From: Nocardiopsis sp. YSL2
Lineage (GTDB): Bacteria > Actinomycetota > Actinomycetes > Streptosporangiales > Streptosporangiaceae
Assembly (NCBI RefSeq): GCF_030555055.1
Contig: NZ_JAMOAO010000001.1
Location: 5,766,001 to 5,830,000, forward strand
Direction of reading: 5' to 3'
Length of the DNA: 64,000 bases
This document shows positions 1 through 8,903 of this stretch, piece after piece (position 1 is the stretch's first letter; every line of letters begins with the position of its first letter). The notes under the pieces were generated by a model that did not search any database, had not been told where the DNA came from, and saw only the letters and a list, made by a program, of their open reading frames with translations. A program made the translations under genes and the position numbers.

Positions 1-856
1 CGGTCTCCTCCTGCGGAGTCGGGTCCACGAACGGGGCCCGCACCCCGCCCATGTCCACCCCGCGCAACCGCGCGCCCGCCTTGACCAGCGAGACCGCATA
101 CCCCGGCACCCGGTCGCGCAGACGCACCAACGGCTCGAAGAACTCGCGTGTGAGCGTCTCGGCCAGCGGGTCGCCGGAGTGCACCGCGGTGAAGAACGCG
201 TTGGCGACCTCGGGCACGAACGCGAACGCCGCCGAGGAGTAGAGCGGAACACCCACCGCGCTGTAGGCCGGCACGGTCAACTCCGCCGTGGGCAGCCCGT
301 TGAAGAACGTGAACTCCGCGCCGCGCACCGCACGCACCGCCAGCACGATCTGGTGCATGCGCCCCAGGTCGCCCGTCCCGTCCTTGATCCCCACCACGCC
401 CGGGATCGCCGCCAGCTCGGCCGCGCTCTCGGGCGTGAACACCATCGACCCGCGCTGGTAGACGATCACGGGGATGTCCACCGCCGAGGCCACGGTGCGC
501 ACGTACTCCACCAGGCCCCGCTGCGGGGCACCCACCAGGTAGGGCGGCAGCAGCAGCACGGCGTCCGCGCCCAGCTCCCGGGCGGAGGCGGCCTGCTCGA
601 CCGCCGTGCCCACGCTCCCGCCGGCACCCGCCACCACCGGCACCCGGCCGGCGGTCACCTGGACCGACCGGCGCACCACGGCCGCGTGCTCGGCGGCCGA
701 GAGGGCGTGGACCTCACCGGTCCCGCACGCCGCGAACACACCGCCCGCACCGTGCTCGACCCCCGAGGCCACGTGCTCGGCCAGCACGTCCTCGTTGACC
801 CGGCCCTCACCCTCGAAGGGCGTCAGCGGAAAGAACAGGATTCCGTCGAAGTTCAT
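1..856 (-). CDS. DapA/KdgD-family dehydratase, C-terminus cut by window edge
   Basis: TIM-barrel class I aldolase family (dihydrodipicolinate synthase superfamily), most like 5-dehydro-4-deoxyglucarate dehydratase. The ATG at 856 follows a GAGGAG ribosome site; 285 codons are visible and the frame stays open to the window edge. Landmarks: FFPLTPF at the N-terminus, GTGE at residues 45-48, the Tyr of IVYQRG (133) and the Schiff-base Lys of GIKDGTGD (158). KdgD enzymes carry GTGE, whereas DapA normally has GTTGE. It is the most downstream visible gene of the sugar operon, 74 bp from the isomerase gene; that gap holds a GGGCCCG/CGGGCCC hairpin (873-895). The exact substrate is inferred. Confidence 0.85.
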   Translation of the reverse strand, partial: MNFDGILFFPLTPFEGEGRVNEDVLAEHVASGVEHGAGGVFAACGTGEVHALSAAEHAAVVRRSVQVTAGRVPVVAGAGGSVGTAVEQAASARELGADAVLLLPPYLVGAPQRGLVEYVRTVASAVDIPVIVYQRGSMVFTPESAAELAAIPGVVGIKDGTGDLGRMHQIVLAVRAVRGAEFTFFNGLPTAELTVPAYSAVGVPLYSSAAFAFVPEVANAFFTAVHSGDPLAETLTREFFEPLVRLRDRVPGYAVSLVKAGARLRGVDMGGVRAPFVDPTPQEET

Positions 857-930
857 GGCACTCCTCGTTCATGGGCCCGCCCCTTCGACGGGCCCGGGGG
901 GTCGGCCGAGGGCATGCACCCCCGGCCCTC

Positions 931-1848
931 TCACAGGACGTACTGCACGTGTCGGCGGGCCACCGTCGCGATCACCTCGTCGCCGTCGGACGACCAGACG
1001 CGCTCGTTGAAGATCTCCACCTCGATGTCACCGGTGTAGCCCGCCGCGTCCACCGCCCGGCGCAGCCCGCGCACGTCGGCGTGGCCGTCCCCGACCATGC
1101 CACGGCCCAGCAGCGCGTCGGAGGGGATCGGCAGCTCCCAGTCGCACGCCTGGAAGGAGGCGATGCGCCCGCCCGCGCCGGCCCGGGCGATCTGGGCGTA
1201 CACCTGCGGGTCCCACCACACGTGGTAGGCGTCGACGACCACGCCCACCGCTCGGGCGTCGAACCGCTCGGCGATGTCCAGGGCCTGTCCCAGGGTCGAG
1301 AGCACCGCGCGGTCGGCGCAGAACATCGGGTGCAGGGGCTCCAGGGCCAGGCGCACACCGCGATCGAGGGCGTAGGGCACCAGCTCGGCCAGCACATCGA
1401 CCATGCGCTCGCGCACCGCGACCAGGTCGCGCTCGCCCTCGGGCAGACCGCCCACCACCATGACCAGGCAGGGCGCGCCGAGTTCGGCGGCCTCGTCGAT
1501 GGCGCGTCGGTTGTCCTCCAGCGCCTCCCGGCGGTCGGGACGGGTCAGGAACCCGGCCCGGCAGTAGGACGAGACGCGCAGACCGGACCGGCGGACCAGG
1601 CGGGCCGCCGCGGCCAGCCCCATCTCGGCGACCGGTTCGCGCCACACACCGATGGCGGGCAGTCCCGCGCGCAGGCAGCCGTCCACCGCCTGGACCAGGT
1701 TCCAGTACTTGACGGTGGCCTGGTTGAGGGAGAGCCGGGCCAGCGCGGGGTCGCCGGGCACCGGTGTGGGCACCGCGGCGGGCCGGCCGGAGGGCAGGTC
1801 CACCGCGGTGGGGGTGATCGGTCCCGAACCCGGGGCGGTCGCGGTCAC
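931..1848 (-). CDS. Sugar phosphate isomerase/epimerase-like TIM-barrel protein
   Basis: 305-aa member of the xylose-isomerase-like TIM-barrel superfamily (IolE/IolI/EboA-type isomerases and epimerases, which use a divalent metal). Candidate metal ligands sit in the expected places along the barrel: Glu in LALEPLHP, Asp and His in VVVDAYHVWW, Asp in ACDWE and Glu in EVEIFNE. The GTG start overlaps the stop of the DUF993 gene (GTGA), so translation is probably coupled. About 40 residues precede the first barrel strand. Context (dehydrogenase, DUF993, KdgD-like enzyme) points to catabolism of an oxidised sugar or cyclitol; the substrate cannot be read from the sequence. Confidence 0.85.
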   Translation of the reverse strand: MTATAPGSGPITPTAVDLPSGRPAAVPTPVPGDPALARLSLNQATVKYWNLVQAVDGCLRAGLPAIGVWREPVAEMGLAAAARLVRRSGLRVSSYCRAGFLTRPDRREALEDNRRAIDEAAELGAPCLVMVVGGLPEGERDLVAVRERMVDVLAELVPYALDRGVRLALEPLHPMFCADRAVLSTLGQALDIAERFDARAVGVVVDAYHVWWDPQVYAQIARAGAGGRIASFQACDWELPIPSDALLGRGMVGDGHADVRGLRRAVDAAGYTGDIEVEIFNERVWSSDGDEVIATVARRHVQYVL

Positions 1849-3005
1849 TGGTCCACCCCCGACACCTCGAGCAGGGCCCGCATCCGCGCCACAGCCAGTT
1901 CGGGGTCGCTGAGCGCCCCGGCCGTGTCGGCCAGGCGTACGACCTGGGCCAGGTGGGGCAGGTCGCGGGCGCTGTGCAGGCCCCCCACCATGTGGAAGCC
2001 CTTCTGGTGGCCGTTGAGCCAGGACAGGAAGGCGATACCGGCCTTGTAGTAGAAGGTGGGGGCGGCGAACAGGTGCCGGGCCAGGGGGACGGTGGGCTCC
2101 ATCAGGGCCCGGTAGCGGCCGGTGTCCCCCTCGTCCAGTGCGGCCAGCGCCCGGGCGGCGGCGGGCGCGATGGCGGCGAAGACGCCGAGCAGCGCGTGGG
2201 AGTAGCCCTGGTCGTCGCCCTGGATCAGGTCCGGGTAGTTGAAGTCGTCGCCGGTGTACAGGCGCACGCCCTCGGGCAGCAGCCGGCGCAGGCGCACCTC
2301 CAGGGAGGCGTCCAGCAGGGACACCTTGATGCCCTCCACGGCCTGGGCGTGCTCGGCGATGAGCTCGGCGACGGGCTCGATCGCCTCGGCCGGGTCGGCG
2401 TAGCCCCAGTAGCCGGCCAGGGCCGGGTCGAACGCGGTGCCCAGCCAGTGCAGGATCACCGGGCGCTCGGCCCGCTGGAGCAGTCGGCCGTAGACGCGGG
2501 CGTAGTCGTCGGGGCCCTGCGCGGAGGCGGCCAGTGCGCGGGAGGCCATCAGGACCGGGGTGGCCCCGGCTCCCTGGACGACGTCCAGTTGTTCCTGATA
2601 CGCCGTGATAACGCTTTCCAGGTCGGTCTGCGAAGATTCGATCTGGTCGGTGCCCACCCCGCACGCCAGGGCGGCGCCGCGCTCGGCGGCCTGCGCACCG
2701 GACCTGCGGATGAGCTCGGCTGTGGCCGTCCAGTCCAGGCCCATGCCGCGCTGGGCGGTGTCCATGGCGTCGGCCACGCCCAGGCCCTGGTCCCACAGGT
2801 GGTGGCGGAAGGCGAGCGTGGCCTCCCAGTCCACCGCCGCGGGGGCTCCGGGGGCGTTGGGGCGCGCGGGGTCGGCGACCACGTGGGCCGCGGCGTAGGC
2901 GGCACGGGTGCGGGACGGGGGCAGGGGCGAGGCCGCCACGGGCGTACCGCGCAGGGTGTAGGCCTCGATCCGCCCGTCGTCGGTGGGCAGTCTCAGGGTG
3001 TTCAT
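1845..3005 (-). CDS. DUF993 family protein (DapA-like fold)
   Basis: 386-aa protein of the DUF993 family, often annotated as a dihydrodipicolinate-synthase-family protein of unknown reaction. Visible landmarks are the N-terminal LRLPTDDGRIEAYTLRG, the central PVILHWLGTAFDPAL, VEGIKVSLLDASLE (Lys in the position of an aldolase Schiff-base lysine) and YTGDDFNYPDLI. The ATG at 3005 overlaps the stop of the upstream dehydrogenase gene (ATGA) and its own stop overlaps the next start (GTGA), so these three genes form a tightly coupled unit. Role inferred: a retro-aldol or dehydration step acting on the product of the dehydrogenase. Confidence 0.85.
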   Translation of the reverse strand: MNTLRLPTDDGRIEAYTLRGTPVAASPLPPSRTRAAYAAAHVVADPARPNAPGAPAAVDWEATLAFRHHLWDQGLGVADAMDTAQRGMGLDWTATAELIRRSGAQAAERGAALACGVGTDQIESSQTDLESVITAYQEQLDVVQGAGATPVLMASRALAASAQGPDDYARVYGRLLQRAERPVILHWLGTAFDPALAGYWGYADPAEAIEPVAELIAEHAQAVEGIKVSLLDASLEVRLRRLLPEGVRLYTGDDFNYPDLIQGDDQGYSHALLGVFAAIAPAAARALAALDEGDTGRYRALMEPTVPLARHLFAAPTFYYKAGIAFLSWLNGHQKGFHMVGGLHSARDLPHLAQVVRLADTAGALSDPELAVARMRALLEVSGVDQ

Positions 3006-4156
3006 GACAGGGTGACCTCGTCCAGTTCCACCGTGTGGCCCTCGGCGGCCGAGCGCAGGCCGGCCTCGGCCATCTGCAGGCCGCGGGCGCCCGAGAGCAG
3101 GTCGTGCGGGAAGGGGGTGCCGGTGACCACGTGCTGGAGGAAGTTCTCCCACTGGGCGCGGAACCCGTTGGGGAACTCGGTGTTGTCGGGCACCTGCTCC
3201 CACTGCTCGCGGTAGCGGCCGTCGTCGGCCAGGTCGGGGTTCCAGACCGCCTTGGGGGTGGCCGAGCGGTGCTGGACGCGGCAGGAGCGCAGCCCCGCCA
3301 CGGCGCTGCCGTGGGTGCCGTCGACCTGGAACTCCACGAGCTCGTCGCGGGCCACGCGCACGTTCCAGGAGGAGTTGATCTGCGCGATGACACCGCCCTC
3401 GAGTTCGAAGATGCCGTAGGCGGAGTCGTCGGCGGTGGCCTTGTAGGGCTCGCCGTTCTCGTCCCAGCGCTGGGGGATGTGCGTGGCCACCTTCGCGGTG
3501 ACCGAGCGAACCGACCCGAAGAGGTGCTCCAGGATGTAGTGCCAGTGCGGGAACATGTCCAGCACCATGCCGCCGCCCTCCTCGGCGCGGTAGTTCCAGC
3601 TGGGGCGCTGACCGGGCTGCCAGTCGCCCTCGAAGACCCAGTAGCCGAACTCGCCGCGGATGGACAGGATCTCACCGAAGAAGCCGGAGTCGATCAGGCG
3701 GCGCAGTTTGAGCAGGCCGGGCAGGAAGAGCTTGTCCTGGACCACGCCGTTGCGGACGCCCGCGTCCCGCGCGAGCTTGGCCAGTTCCAGGGCGGCGCTC
3801 AGGCTGTCGGCCGTGGGCTTTTCGACGTAGACGTGCTTGCCCGCGGCGATGGCGGCGCGTACGGCGGCCTCGCGGGCGTGCGTGATCTGCGCGTCGAAGT
3901 AGATGGAGATGCCGTCGTCGGACAGGACGGAGTCCAGGTCCGTGGTCCAGCGCTCGATGCCGTGGCGCTCGGCGATCTCGCTCAGCTTGCGCTCGTTGCG
4001 GCCCACCAGGACCGGCTCGGGGATGATCCGGGAACCGTCGGGCAGGGCGACGCCGCCCGCCTCGCGGATGGCGAGGATCGACCGGGTCAGGTGCTGCCGG
4101 TACCCCATGCGTCCGGTGACGCCGTTCATGGCGACACCAAGCACGTGATCACGCAT
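3002..4156 (-). CDS. Gfo/Idh/MocA family NAD(P)-dependent oxidoreductase
   Basis: 384-aa dehydrogenase of the glucose-fructose oxidoreductase/inositol dehydrogenase family. N-terminal Rossmann fold with a loose glycine-rich turn (VAMNGVTGRMG), the diagnostic EKP motif (YVEKPTAD, about residue 115) and an alpha/beta C-terminal domain ending in the overlap with DUF993. The ATG at 4156 is preceded by GAGAGG at a slightly long spacing. First gene of the operon; a LacI-type palindrome lies 23 bp upstream, so expression is probably induced by the pathway substrate. Expected reaction: oxidation of a sugar or cyclitol hydroxyl; the precise substrate is unknown. Confidence 0.9.
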   Translation of the reverse strand: MRDHVLGVAMNGVTGRMGYRQHLTRSILAIREAGGVALPDGSRIIPEPVLVGRNERKLSEIAERHGIERWTTDLDSVLSDDGISIYFDAQITHAREAAVRAAIAAGKHVYVEKPTADSLSAALELAKLARDAGVRNGVVQDKLFLPGLLKLRRLIDSGFFGEILSIRGEFGYWVFEGDWQPGQRPSWNYRAEEGGGMVLDMFPHWHYILEHLFGSVRSVTAKVATHIPQRWDENGEPYKATADDSAYGIFELEGGVIAQINSSWNVRVARDELVEFQVDGTHGSAVAGLRSCRVQHRSATPKAVWNPDLADDGRYREQWEQVPDNTEFPNGFRAQWENFLQHVVTGTPFPHDLLSGARGLQMAEAGLRSAAEGHTVELDEVTLS

Positions 4157-4178
4157 GTGTTTTTTCCGCCTCTCAGTA

Positions 4179-4192
4179 GGTAAGCGCTTTCC
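4179..4192. promoter_or_regulatory. LacI/GalR-type operator upstream of sugar operon
   Basis: GGTAAGCGCTTTCC is a near-perfect palindrome around the AAGCGCTT core (4182-4189). This core is the classical signature of LacI/GalR-family operators. It lies directly upstream of the dehydrogenase start and downstream of the region where a promoter for the minus-strand operon would sit. No lacI-type gene is present in the window; the regulator probably lies past the left edge or elsewhere. Confidence 0.65.
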
Positions 4193-4316
4193 ATCGTACG
4201 GCAAACAACCCCCTCCGCACCAGAGGGACCTTCGGACCTGCGCGTGCGGCTCCCCCCGAGCCCGCCCCGCGCGCCCCTGACGCCGATCACGGCGGCACAT
4301 GGGTAGCGTCACCCGG

Positions 4317-5312
4317 GTGAGCAACCTCGAAGACCACCCCGCCGAACAGCGCGTGTGCACCGCCCGCCCGCAAGAGGCGGCCCCCGCCACCGAACTCCTC
4401 CGACCGCGCGAGGTCCCCCTGGGCGGACCGCGAGCCATGACCGTCCGCCGCTCCCTGCCCGGCAAGAACCGGCGCATGATCGGCGCGTGGTGCTTCGCCG
4501 ACGTCTACGGCCCCACCGACGTCGGCGCCCAGCACGGCATGCAGGTCCCGCCCCACCCCCACATCGGCCTGCAGACGGTCAGCTGGCTGGTCCACGGCCA
4601 CGTCCGCCACCAGGACGGGCTGGGCTCGGACCAACTGGTCCGCCCCGGCCAGCTCAACCTCATGACCGCCGGACACGGCATCGCCCACTCCGAGCGCACC
4701 CCCGCCCAGGCGCCCCCGCGGCTGCACGGCGCCCAACTGTGGGTGGCCCTGCCCGAGGCCGACCGCGAGGGCCCGCCCCGCTTCGAGCACCACGCCGACC
4801 TGCCCGCGTGGCAGGCGGACGGCGCGCGGGTCACCGTGATCGCCGGCGAGGTCGGGGGCCGCCGCTCCCCCGCCCGTACCCACACCCCGCTCATGGGCGC
4901 CGAGGTGATGCTCCCGGCGGGCACCCGGCTCGACCTCCCCCTGGACCCCGCCTTCGAACACGGCGTCCTGGCCCTGGACGCCCCCGTCCACGCGCTCGGG
5001 CACCGCGTGGAGGCCGGCTCCCTGCTCTACCTGGGCCCCGGGCCCGCCTCGATCGCGCTGCGCACCGACCACGACGCCCACCTGCTGGTGATCGGCGGAG
5101 AGCCCTTCGCCGAGGACCTGGTGATGTGGTGGAACTTCGTCGGCCGCGACCACGACGAGATCGTGGCCGCGCGCACCGCCTGGGAGGGCGACCGCCACGC
5201 CCCGGGCACCTCGCCCAGGTTCTCCCCCGTCACCGGTGACGAGGGACCGGCGCTGCCCGCCCCCGCACTGCCCAACGCCCGCCTGCGCCCCCGCCCGCGG
5301 CACCGGGAGTAG
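4317..5312 (+). CDS. Pirin family protein
   Basis: 331-aa bicupin pirin. The N-terminal cupin has the metal-binding signature (PHPHIGLQTVSWL, then HGIAHSE), and the C-terminal pirin domain ends near IGGEPFAEDLVMWWNFVGR. Pirins bind iron; some act as quercetinases and others as redox-linked transcription cofactors. The GTG at 4317 (VSNLEDHPAEQ) is chosen because family members start this way and because a TAGCGT -10 box (4304-4309) ends 7 nt before it, giving a leaderless transcript; an in-frame ATG at 4299 would precede the promoter box. About 50 C-terminal residues are low-complexity. Confidence 0.9.
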   Translation: MSNLEDHPAEQRVCTARPQEAAPATELLRPREVPLGGPRAMTVRRSLPGKNRRMIGAWCFADVYGPTDVGAQHGMQVPPHPHIGLQTVSWLVHGHVRHQDGLGSDQLVRPGQLNLMTAGHGIAHSERTPAQAPPRLHGAQLWVALPEADREGPPRFEHHADLPAWQADGARVTVIAGEVGGRRSPARTHTPLMGAEVMLPAGTRLDLPLDPAFEHGVLALDAPVHALGHRVEAGSLLYLGPGPASIALRTDHDAHLLVIGGEPFAEDLVMWWNFVGRDHDEIVAARTAWEGDRHAPGTSPRFSPVTGDEGPALPAPALPNARLRPRPRHRE

Positions 5313-5569
5313 GCAGCGGCCCGGCCCCGGTCCCCGCCCGCGCGGCGGGCAGGCCTGGAACCCCCGCACGCTGCCCGAGAGCAGCTCCGCTGAAGGCGCC
5401 CGCCAAGCCCGCCTTGATCCGGCCCCGACCACACCGCCTTGGACACAACAGGCGAAAAGCCTCCGTCCAGGCGTCAACCTGCGAACCCGTCGAGTCTAGC
5501 GATGCTCTTCAGGCCAACTCCTGCTACGGTGCGGATCGCGAACTACGGGATGATTTAGGAGACCTGAAC

Positions 5570-7126
5570 ATGGTCCATAAGCCTCGCGAGCAGTGGGGGA
5601 CGCGCGCGGGATTCCTCCTGGCGGCCATCGGATCGGCCGTCGGGCTGGGCAATATCTGGCGATTCCCCTACATCGCCTACGACAACGGCGGCGGCGCGTT
5701 CCTCGTGCCCTACCTCATCGCCCTGCTGACCGCGGGCATACCTCTACTCATCCTCGAATACGCCATCGGGCATCGCTATCGCTCGTCGGCACCGCTGTCC
5801 TACCGGCGCATCACCCGCCCCGCCGAGGTCATCGGCTGGTGGCAGGTCGCCATCTGCTTCGTCATCGCCGTCTACTACGCGGTCATCATCGCCTGGGCGG
5901 CGCGCTTCGCGTTCTTCTCGGTGGGACAGCAGTGGGGCGAGGACCCCGAGGCGTTCTTCTACGGGGACTTCCTGGAACTCGGCGACGCACCCGGCATGGT
6001 CTCCGGCTACGTCGCCGGAGTGGCCTGGCCGCTGGTGGGCGTGTGGGTGATCGTCCTGGCCATCCTGGCCCTGGGCATCCGCCAGGGCGTGGAGAAGGCC
6101 AACAAGATCTTCATCCCGCTGCTCGTGGTCCTGTTCCTGATCATGGTCGTGCAGGCGCTGACACTCGACGGAGCCGCCCAGGGCCTCAACGCGCTCTTCA
6201 CCCCCGACTGGAGCGAAATGCTCAGCGGAAAGGTGTGGATCCAGGCCTACGGCCAGATCTTCTTCTCGCTGTCCATCGGCTTCGCCATCATGGTCACCTA
6301 CGCGTCCTACCTCAAGCGCAAGGCCGACCTGACCGGCACCGCCGTCACCGCGGGCCTGGCCAACAGCTCCTTCGAGCTCCTGGCCGGCATCGGTGTCTTC
6401 GCCGCGCTGGGCTTCATGGCCAACGCCGCCGACGTGGCCGTCAACGACGTCGTCCAGGCCGGCCCCGGCCTGGCCTTCGTCGCCTTCCCACAGATCATCT
6501 CCACCCTGCCGGTGGCCGGCAGCCTCTTCGGCGTGCTGTTCTTCGTCTCCCTCGTGGTGGCCGGGCTCAGCTCCCTGATCAGCATCGTCCAGGTGATCAT
6601 CTCCGCCGTGCAGGACCGCACCGGTCTGGGCCGCGTCCCGACCGTGCTCGCCGTGGGCGGCGCCACCGCCCTGGCCTCGGTCCTGCTCTTCCCGACCCAC
6701 GAGGGCCTCTACCTGCTCGACGCCGCCGACCACTTCATCAACCAGTACGGCATCGCGCTGGCCGGACTCGTCATGGTGATCGTCTTCGGCTGGGTCGTGC
6801 GCAAGCTGCCCTACTTCGAGCGCCACGCCAACGCCACCTCCACCATCCGGCTCGCGCTGTGGTGGCGCGTGTGCCTCGGTGTGATCACGCCCCTGCTGCT
6901 GGGCTTCATGATGTGGGACAGCCTGCGCACCGAACTGGCCGAGCCCTACGAGGGCTACAGCATGCCCTTCCTGCTCACCGCCGGATGGGGCGTGGTGATC
7001 GGCGCCATCGTCTTCGGTGTCATCGTCTCGCTCATCCCCTGGAAGCGCGCCGACCAGCTGGCCGAGAGCGACGCCCGCGAAGAGGCCGCTTCGGGCCCGT
7101 CCACGAACGAGGAAGGGGGACGCTGA
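5570..7126 (+). CDS. Neurotransmitter:sodium symporter family amino acid transporter
   Basis: 518-aa SLC6/NSS-type sodium-coupled transporter (LeuT fold). The N-terminal hallmark GSAVGLGNIWRFPY, with the unwound TM1 that binds sodium and substrate, is at residues 18-31; about 11-12 hydrophobic segments follow. The ATG at 5570 has a GGAG site at 5558-5561. It overlaps a tiny gene typical of the MetPS (methionine/alanine) importers of corynebacteria, so import of small neutral amino acids is the best guess. The hydrophilic tail after about residue 495 is cytoplasmic. Confidence 0.92.
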   Translation: MVHKPREQWGTRAGFLLAAIGSAVGLGNIWRFPYIAYDNGGGAFLVPYLIALLTAGIPLLILEYAIGHRYRSSAPLSYRRITRPAEVIGWWQVAICFVIAVYYAVIIAWAARFAFFSVGQQWGEDPEAFFYGDFLELGDAPGMVSGYVAGVAWPLVGVWVIVLAILALGIRQGVEKANKIFIPLLVVLFLIMVVQALTLDGAAQGLNALFTPDWSEMLSGKVWIQAYGQIFFSLSIGFAIMVTYASYLKRKADLTGTAVTAGLANSSFELLAGIGVFAALGFMANAADVAVNDVVQAGPGLAFVAFPQIISTLPVAGSLFGVLFFVSLVVAGLSSLISIVQVIISAVQDRTGLGRVPTVLAVGGATALASVLLFPTHEGLYLLDAADHFINQYGIALAGLVMVIVFGWVVRKLPYFERHANATSTIRLALWWRVCLGVITPLLLGFMMWDSLRTELAEPYEGYSMPFLLTAGWGVVIGAIVFGVIVSLIPWKRADQLAESDAREEAASGPSTNEEGGR

Positions 7127-7239
7127 TGTCCGCCAGTGCCATCGCCATGATGATCGTGTTCATCGTCGTGCTGTGGGGAGGCCTGCTCGCAGCCGTGCTC
7201 AACCTGCGCGCCCACCCCGAGGACCCCGACCAGGAGTAG
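7126..7239 (+). CDS. MetS-like small subunit of NSS transporter
   Basis: 37-aa single-pass membrane peptide (MIVFIVVLWGGLLAAVLNL spans the membrane, short acidic tail HPEDPDQE). Its ATG overlaps the transporter stop in a TGATG arrangement. Size, topology and position match the MetS family of essential small partners of NSS amino-acid importers. A strong hairpin terminator follows 22 bp later, closing the two-gene operon. Confidence 0.85.
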   Translation: MSASAIAMMIVFIVVLWGGLLAAVLNLRAHPEDPDQE

Positions 7240-7260
7240 CACCCCGAGCACCGCACGAAG

Positions 7261-7293
7261 TGGGGCGGCCGACACCCGGTGTCGGCCGCCCCA
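7261..7293. terminator. Bidirectional hairpin terminator
   Basis: A perfect 15-bp inverted repeat (arms TGGGGCGGCCGACAC and GTGTCGGCCGCCCCA) with a 3-nt loop lies between the convergent transporter operon (+) and the PfpI gene (-). There is no U-tract, as is usual in high-GC actinobacteria. Confidence 0.75.
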
Positions 7294-7337
7294 CACGCGT
7301 TGCGGACACCGGCGACGCGCGCCGCCGCGCACGCCCG

Positions 7338-7883
7338 CTAGGCGTCGGCGACCTCGCGCACGATCCGCTCGCAGAAGGCCGGCAGGTCGTCGGGACTGCG
7401 GCTGGTGGTCACGCCCTGGTCGGTGACCACCTGCTCGTCCACCACCACGCCCCCGGCGTTGCGCAGGTCGGTGCGCAGGCTCGGATAGGAGGTCAGCGTG
7501 CGCCCGCGCGCCACGTCCGCCTCCACCAGCACCCAGGGCCCGTGGCAGATCGCGGCGACCGGCTTGCCCTGCTCCACGAACCCGCGCACGAAATCCACCG
7601 CGTCGGAGTCCTTGCGCAGATGGTCAGGGTTGACCGTCCCGCCCGGCACCACCAGGGCGTCGTAATCGCCGACCCGCGCCTCCAGCACCCGCCGGTCCAC
7701 GGTGAACCGGTCGGCCGGAGTGATGTCGCCGTTCATCGCCTGGATACTGCCCCGGTTCAGCGAGACCAGCTCCGTGCGCGCACCCTCGCCCTCCAGCGCC
7801 TTCCTCGGCTCGACGAGCTCGACCTGTTCCACACCGTCCGCCGCCAGGATCGCGACCCGGCGGCCGGTGAGCGTGCCAGCCAT
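7338..7883 (-). CDS. PfpI/DJ-1 family class I glutamine amidotransferase-like protein
   Basis: 181-aa DJ-1/PfpI protein. The nucleophile elbow is AICHGPW (Cys near residue 113), preceded by the family motif DALVVPGGTVNPD. Family members include intracellular proteases, deglycases and general stress proteins. RVAILAADGVEQVEL at the N-terminus matches the YhbO/PfpI subgroup. Start taken at the ATG at 7883. Monocistronic, convergent with the symporter operon. Confidence 0.9.
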   Translation of the reverse strand: MAGTLTGRRVAILAADGVEQVELVEPRKALEGEGARTELVSLNRGSIQAMNGDITPADRFTVDRRVLEARVGDYDALVVPGGTVNPDHLRKDSDAVDFVRGFVEQGKPVAAICHGPWVLVEADVARGRTLTSYPSLRTDLRNAGGVVVDEQVVTDQGVTTSRSPDDLPAFCERIVREVADA

Positions 7884-8324
7884 GGCTCCCCCTCGTCATC
7901 GCTTCACAGGCACCACTGATGCACCGGTGCCACATCCGCGCCCCTACCGCTCCCGACCAGTGCCCAGGAGTGGGCCTTGGATCCACGTCCCGTCTCCGGG
8001 CGCGCCCCGGACGGTGGTGGACGCGCTGGTGGCCCGCGTTCTCATGTTCCCTGCCCGGTGACGCGCACCGTATGCGCGCTCCACGACGGGGCGGCGGGGT
8101 CCCCCACGCCCCGGATCGCCGTGGCCGGCCCGGACGGACTCACACCCCTCACTCCGGCGGATACGGAGCGGTGCCGCCCCCACCGGACCGAGCGCCCCAA
8201 GGCGCGCCTGCTGTCGCTGTGAGGCCGACCCCGCGGCGAGGAGCACCGCACCGCCCTGGCAGGCTGGATCCCCGCCACACACCGCACCCCCGCGCCCGTC
8301 CCCGGCCCCTCAGGAGCACCGCCC
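7884..8324. other. Intergenic region, one doubtful 54-codon frame
   Basis: About 440 bp without a convincing gene. A GTG-initiated plus-strand frame (8058-8222, 54 codons) has strongly GC-biased third positions but no ribosome site or recognisable motif, so it may be chance. The rest is presumably the promoter zone of the divergent PfpI and MOSC genes. Confidence 0.4.
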
Positions 8325-8864
8325 ATGCAGGCGTTCGTCACCGCGGTCAGCGCCGGCCCCCACCACACCTTCAGCAAACCCGCCCAGCCCAGCATCCGCC
8401 TGCTCACCGGCCTGGGCGTCGAGGGTGACGCGCACATGGGCACCACGGTCAAGCACCGCTCCCGCGTCGCCCAGGACCCCACCCGGCCCAACCTGCGCCA
8501 GGTCCACCTCATCCACGTCGAACTCTTCGACGACCTCGCCCAGGCCGGATACGACCTCGCCCCGGGACAGCTCGGCGAGAACATCACCACGCACGGACTC
8601 GACCTGCTGGGCCTGTCCACCGGCACCCTGCTCAGTGCGGGCGAGTCCGTCATCGAGGTGACCGGGCTGCGCAACCCCTGCACCCAGATCGACGCCTTCG
8701 CCCCCGGCCTGCTCAAGCACCTCGCCTACCGCGACGAGCAGGGCACCGTGGTACGGCGCAGCGGTGTGATGGGCATCGTCCGCGCCGGCGGCACCGTCGA
8801 ACCCGGCATGGCCGTGCGCGTGCGGCAACCGCCCGGACCGCACGTCCCCCTGGCCCGCGTGTGA
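8325..8864 (+). CDS. MOSC domain-containing protein
   Basis: 179-aa stand-alone MOSC domain (the molybdenum-cofactor sulfurase C-terminal fold that handles Moco-bound or Cys-bound sulfur, as in YiiM). Family marks: GLGVEGDAHMG near the N-terminus, LRQVHLIHVELF, GQLGENITTHGLDL and the conserved cysteine in TGLRNPCTQID (about residue 126). Probably involved in detoxification or molybdoenzyme maturation; no Mo genes lie nearby. A CAGGAG sequence about 11 nt upstream serves as ribosome site. Confidence 0.88.
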   Translation: MQAFVTAVSAGPHHTFSKPAQPSIRLLTGLGVEGDAHMGTTVKHRSRVAQDPTRPNLRQVHLIHVELFDDLAQAGYDLAPGQLGENITTHGLDLLGLSTGTLLSAGESVIEVTGLRNPCTQIDAFAPGLLKHLAYRDEQGTVVRRSGVMGIVRAGGTVEPGMAVRVRQPPGPHVPLARV

Positions 8865-8903
8865 GCCCACGCCCGCCCACGGACCCGGTGCTAGCGTTGG
8901 CCC

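Noticed and set aside
931..3675. A 914-codon minus-strand open frame
   Set aside because: Only its last 305 codons are a real gene (the TIM-barrel isomerase); the rest is the wrong frame of the DUF993 and dehydrogenase genes, kept open by high GC.
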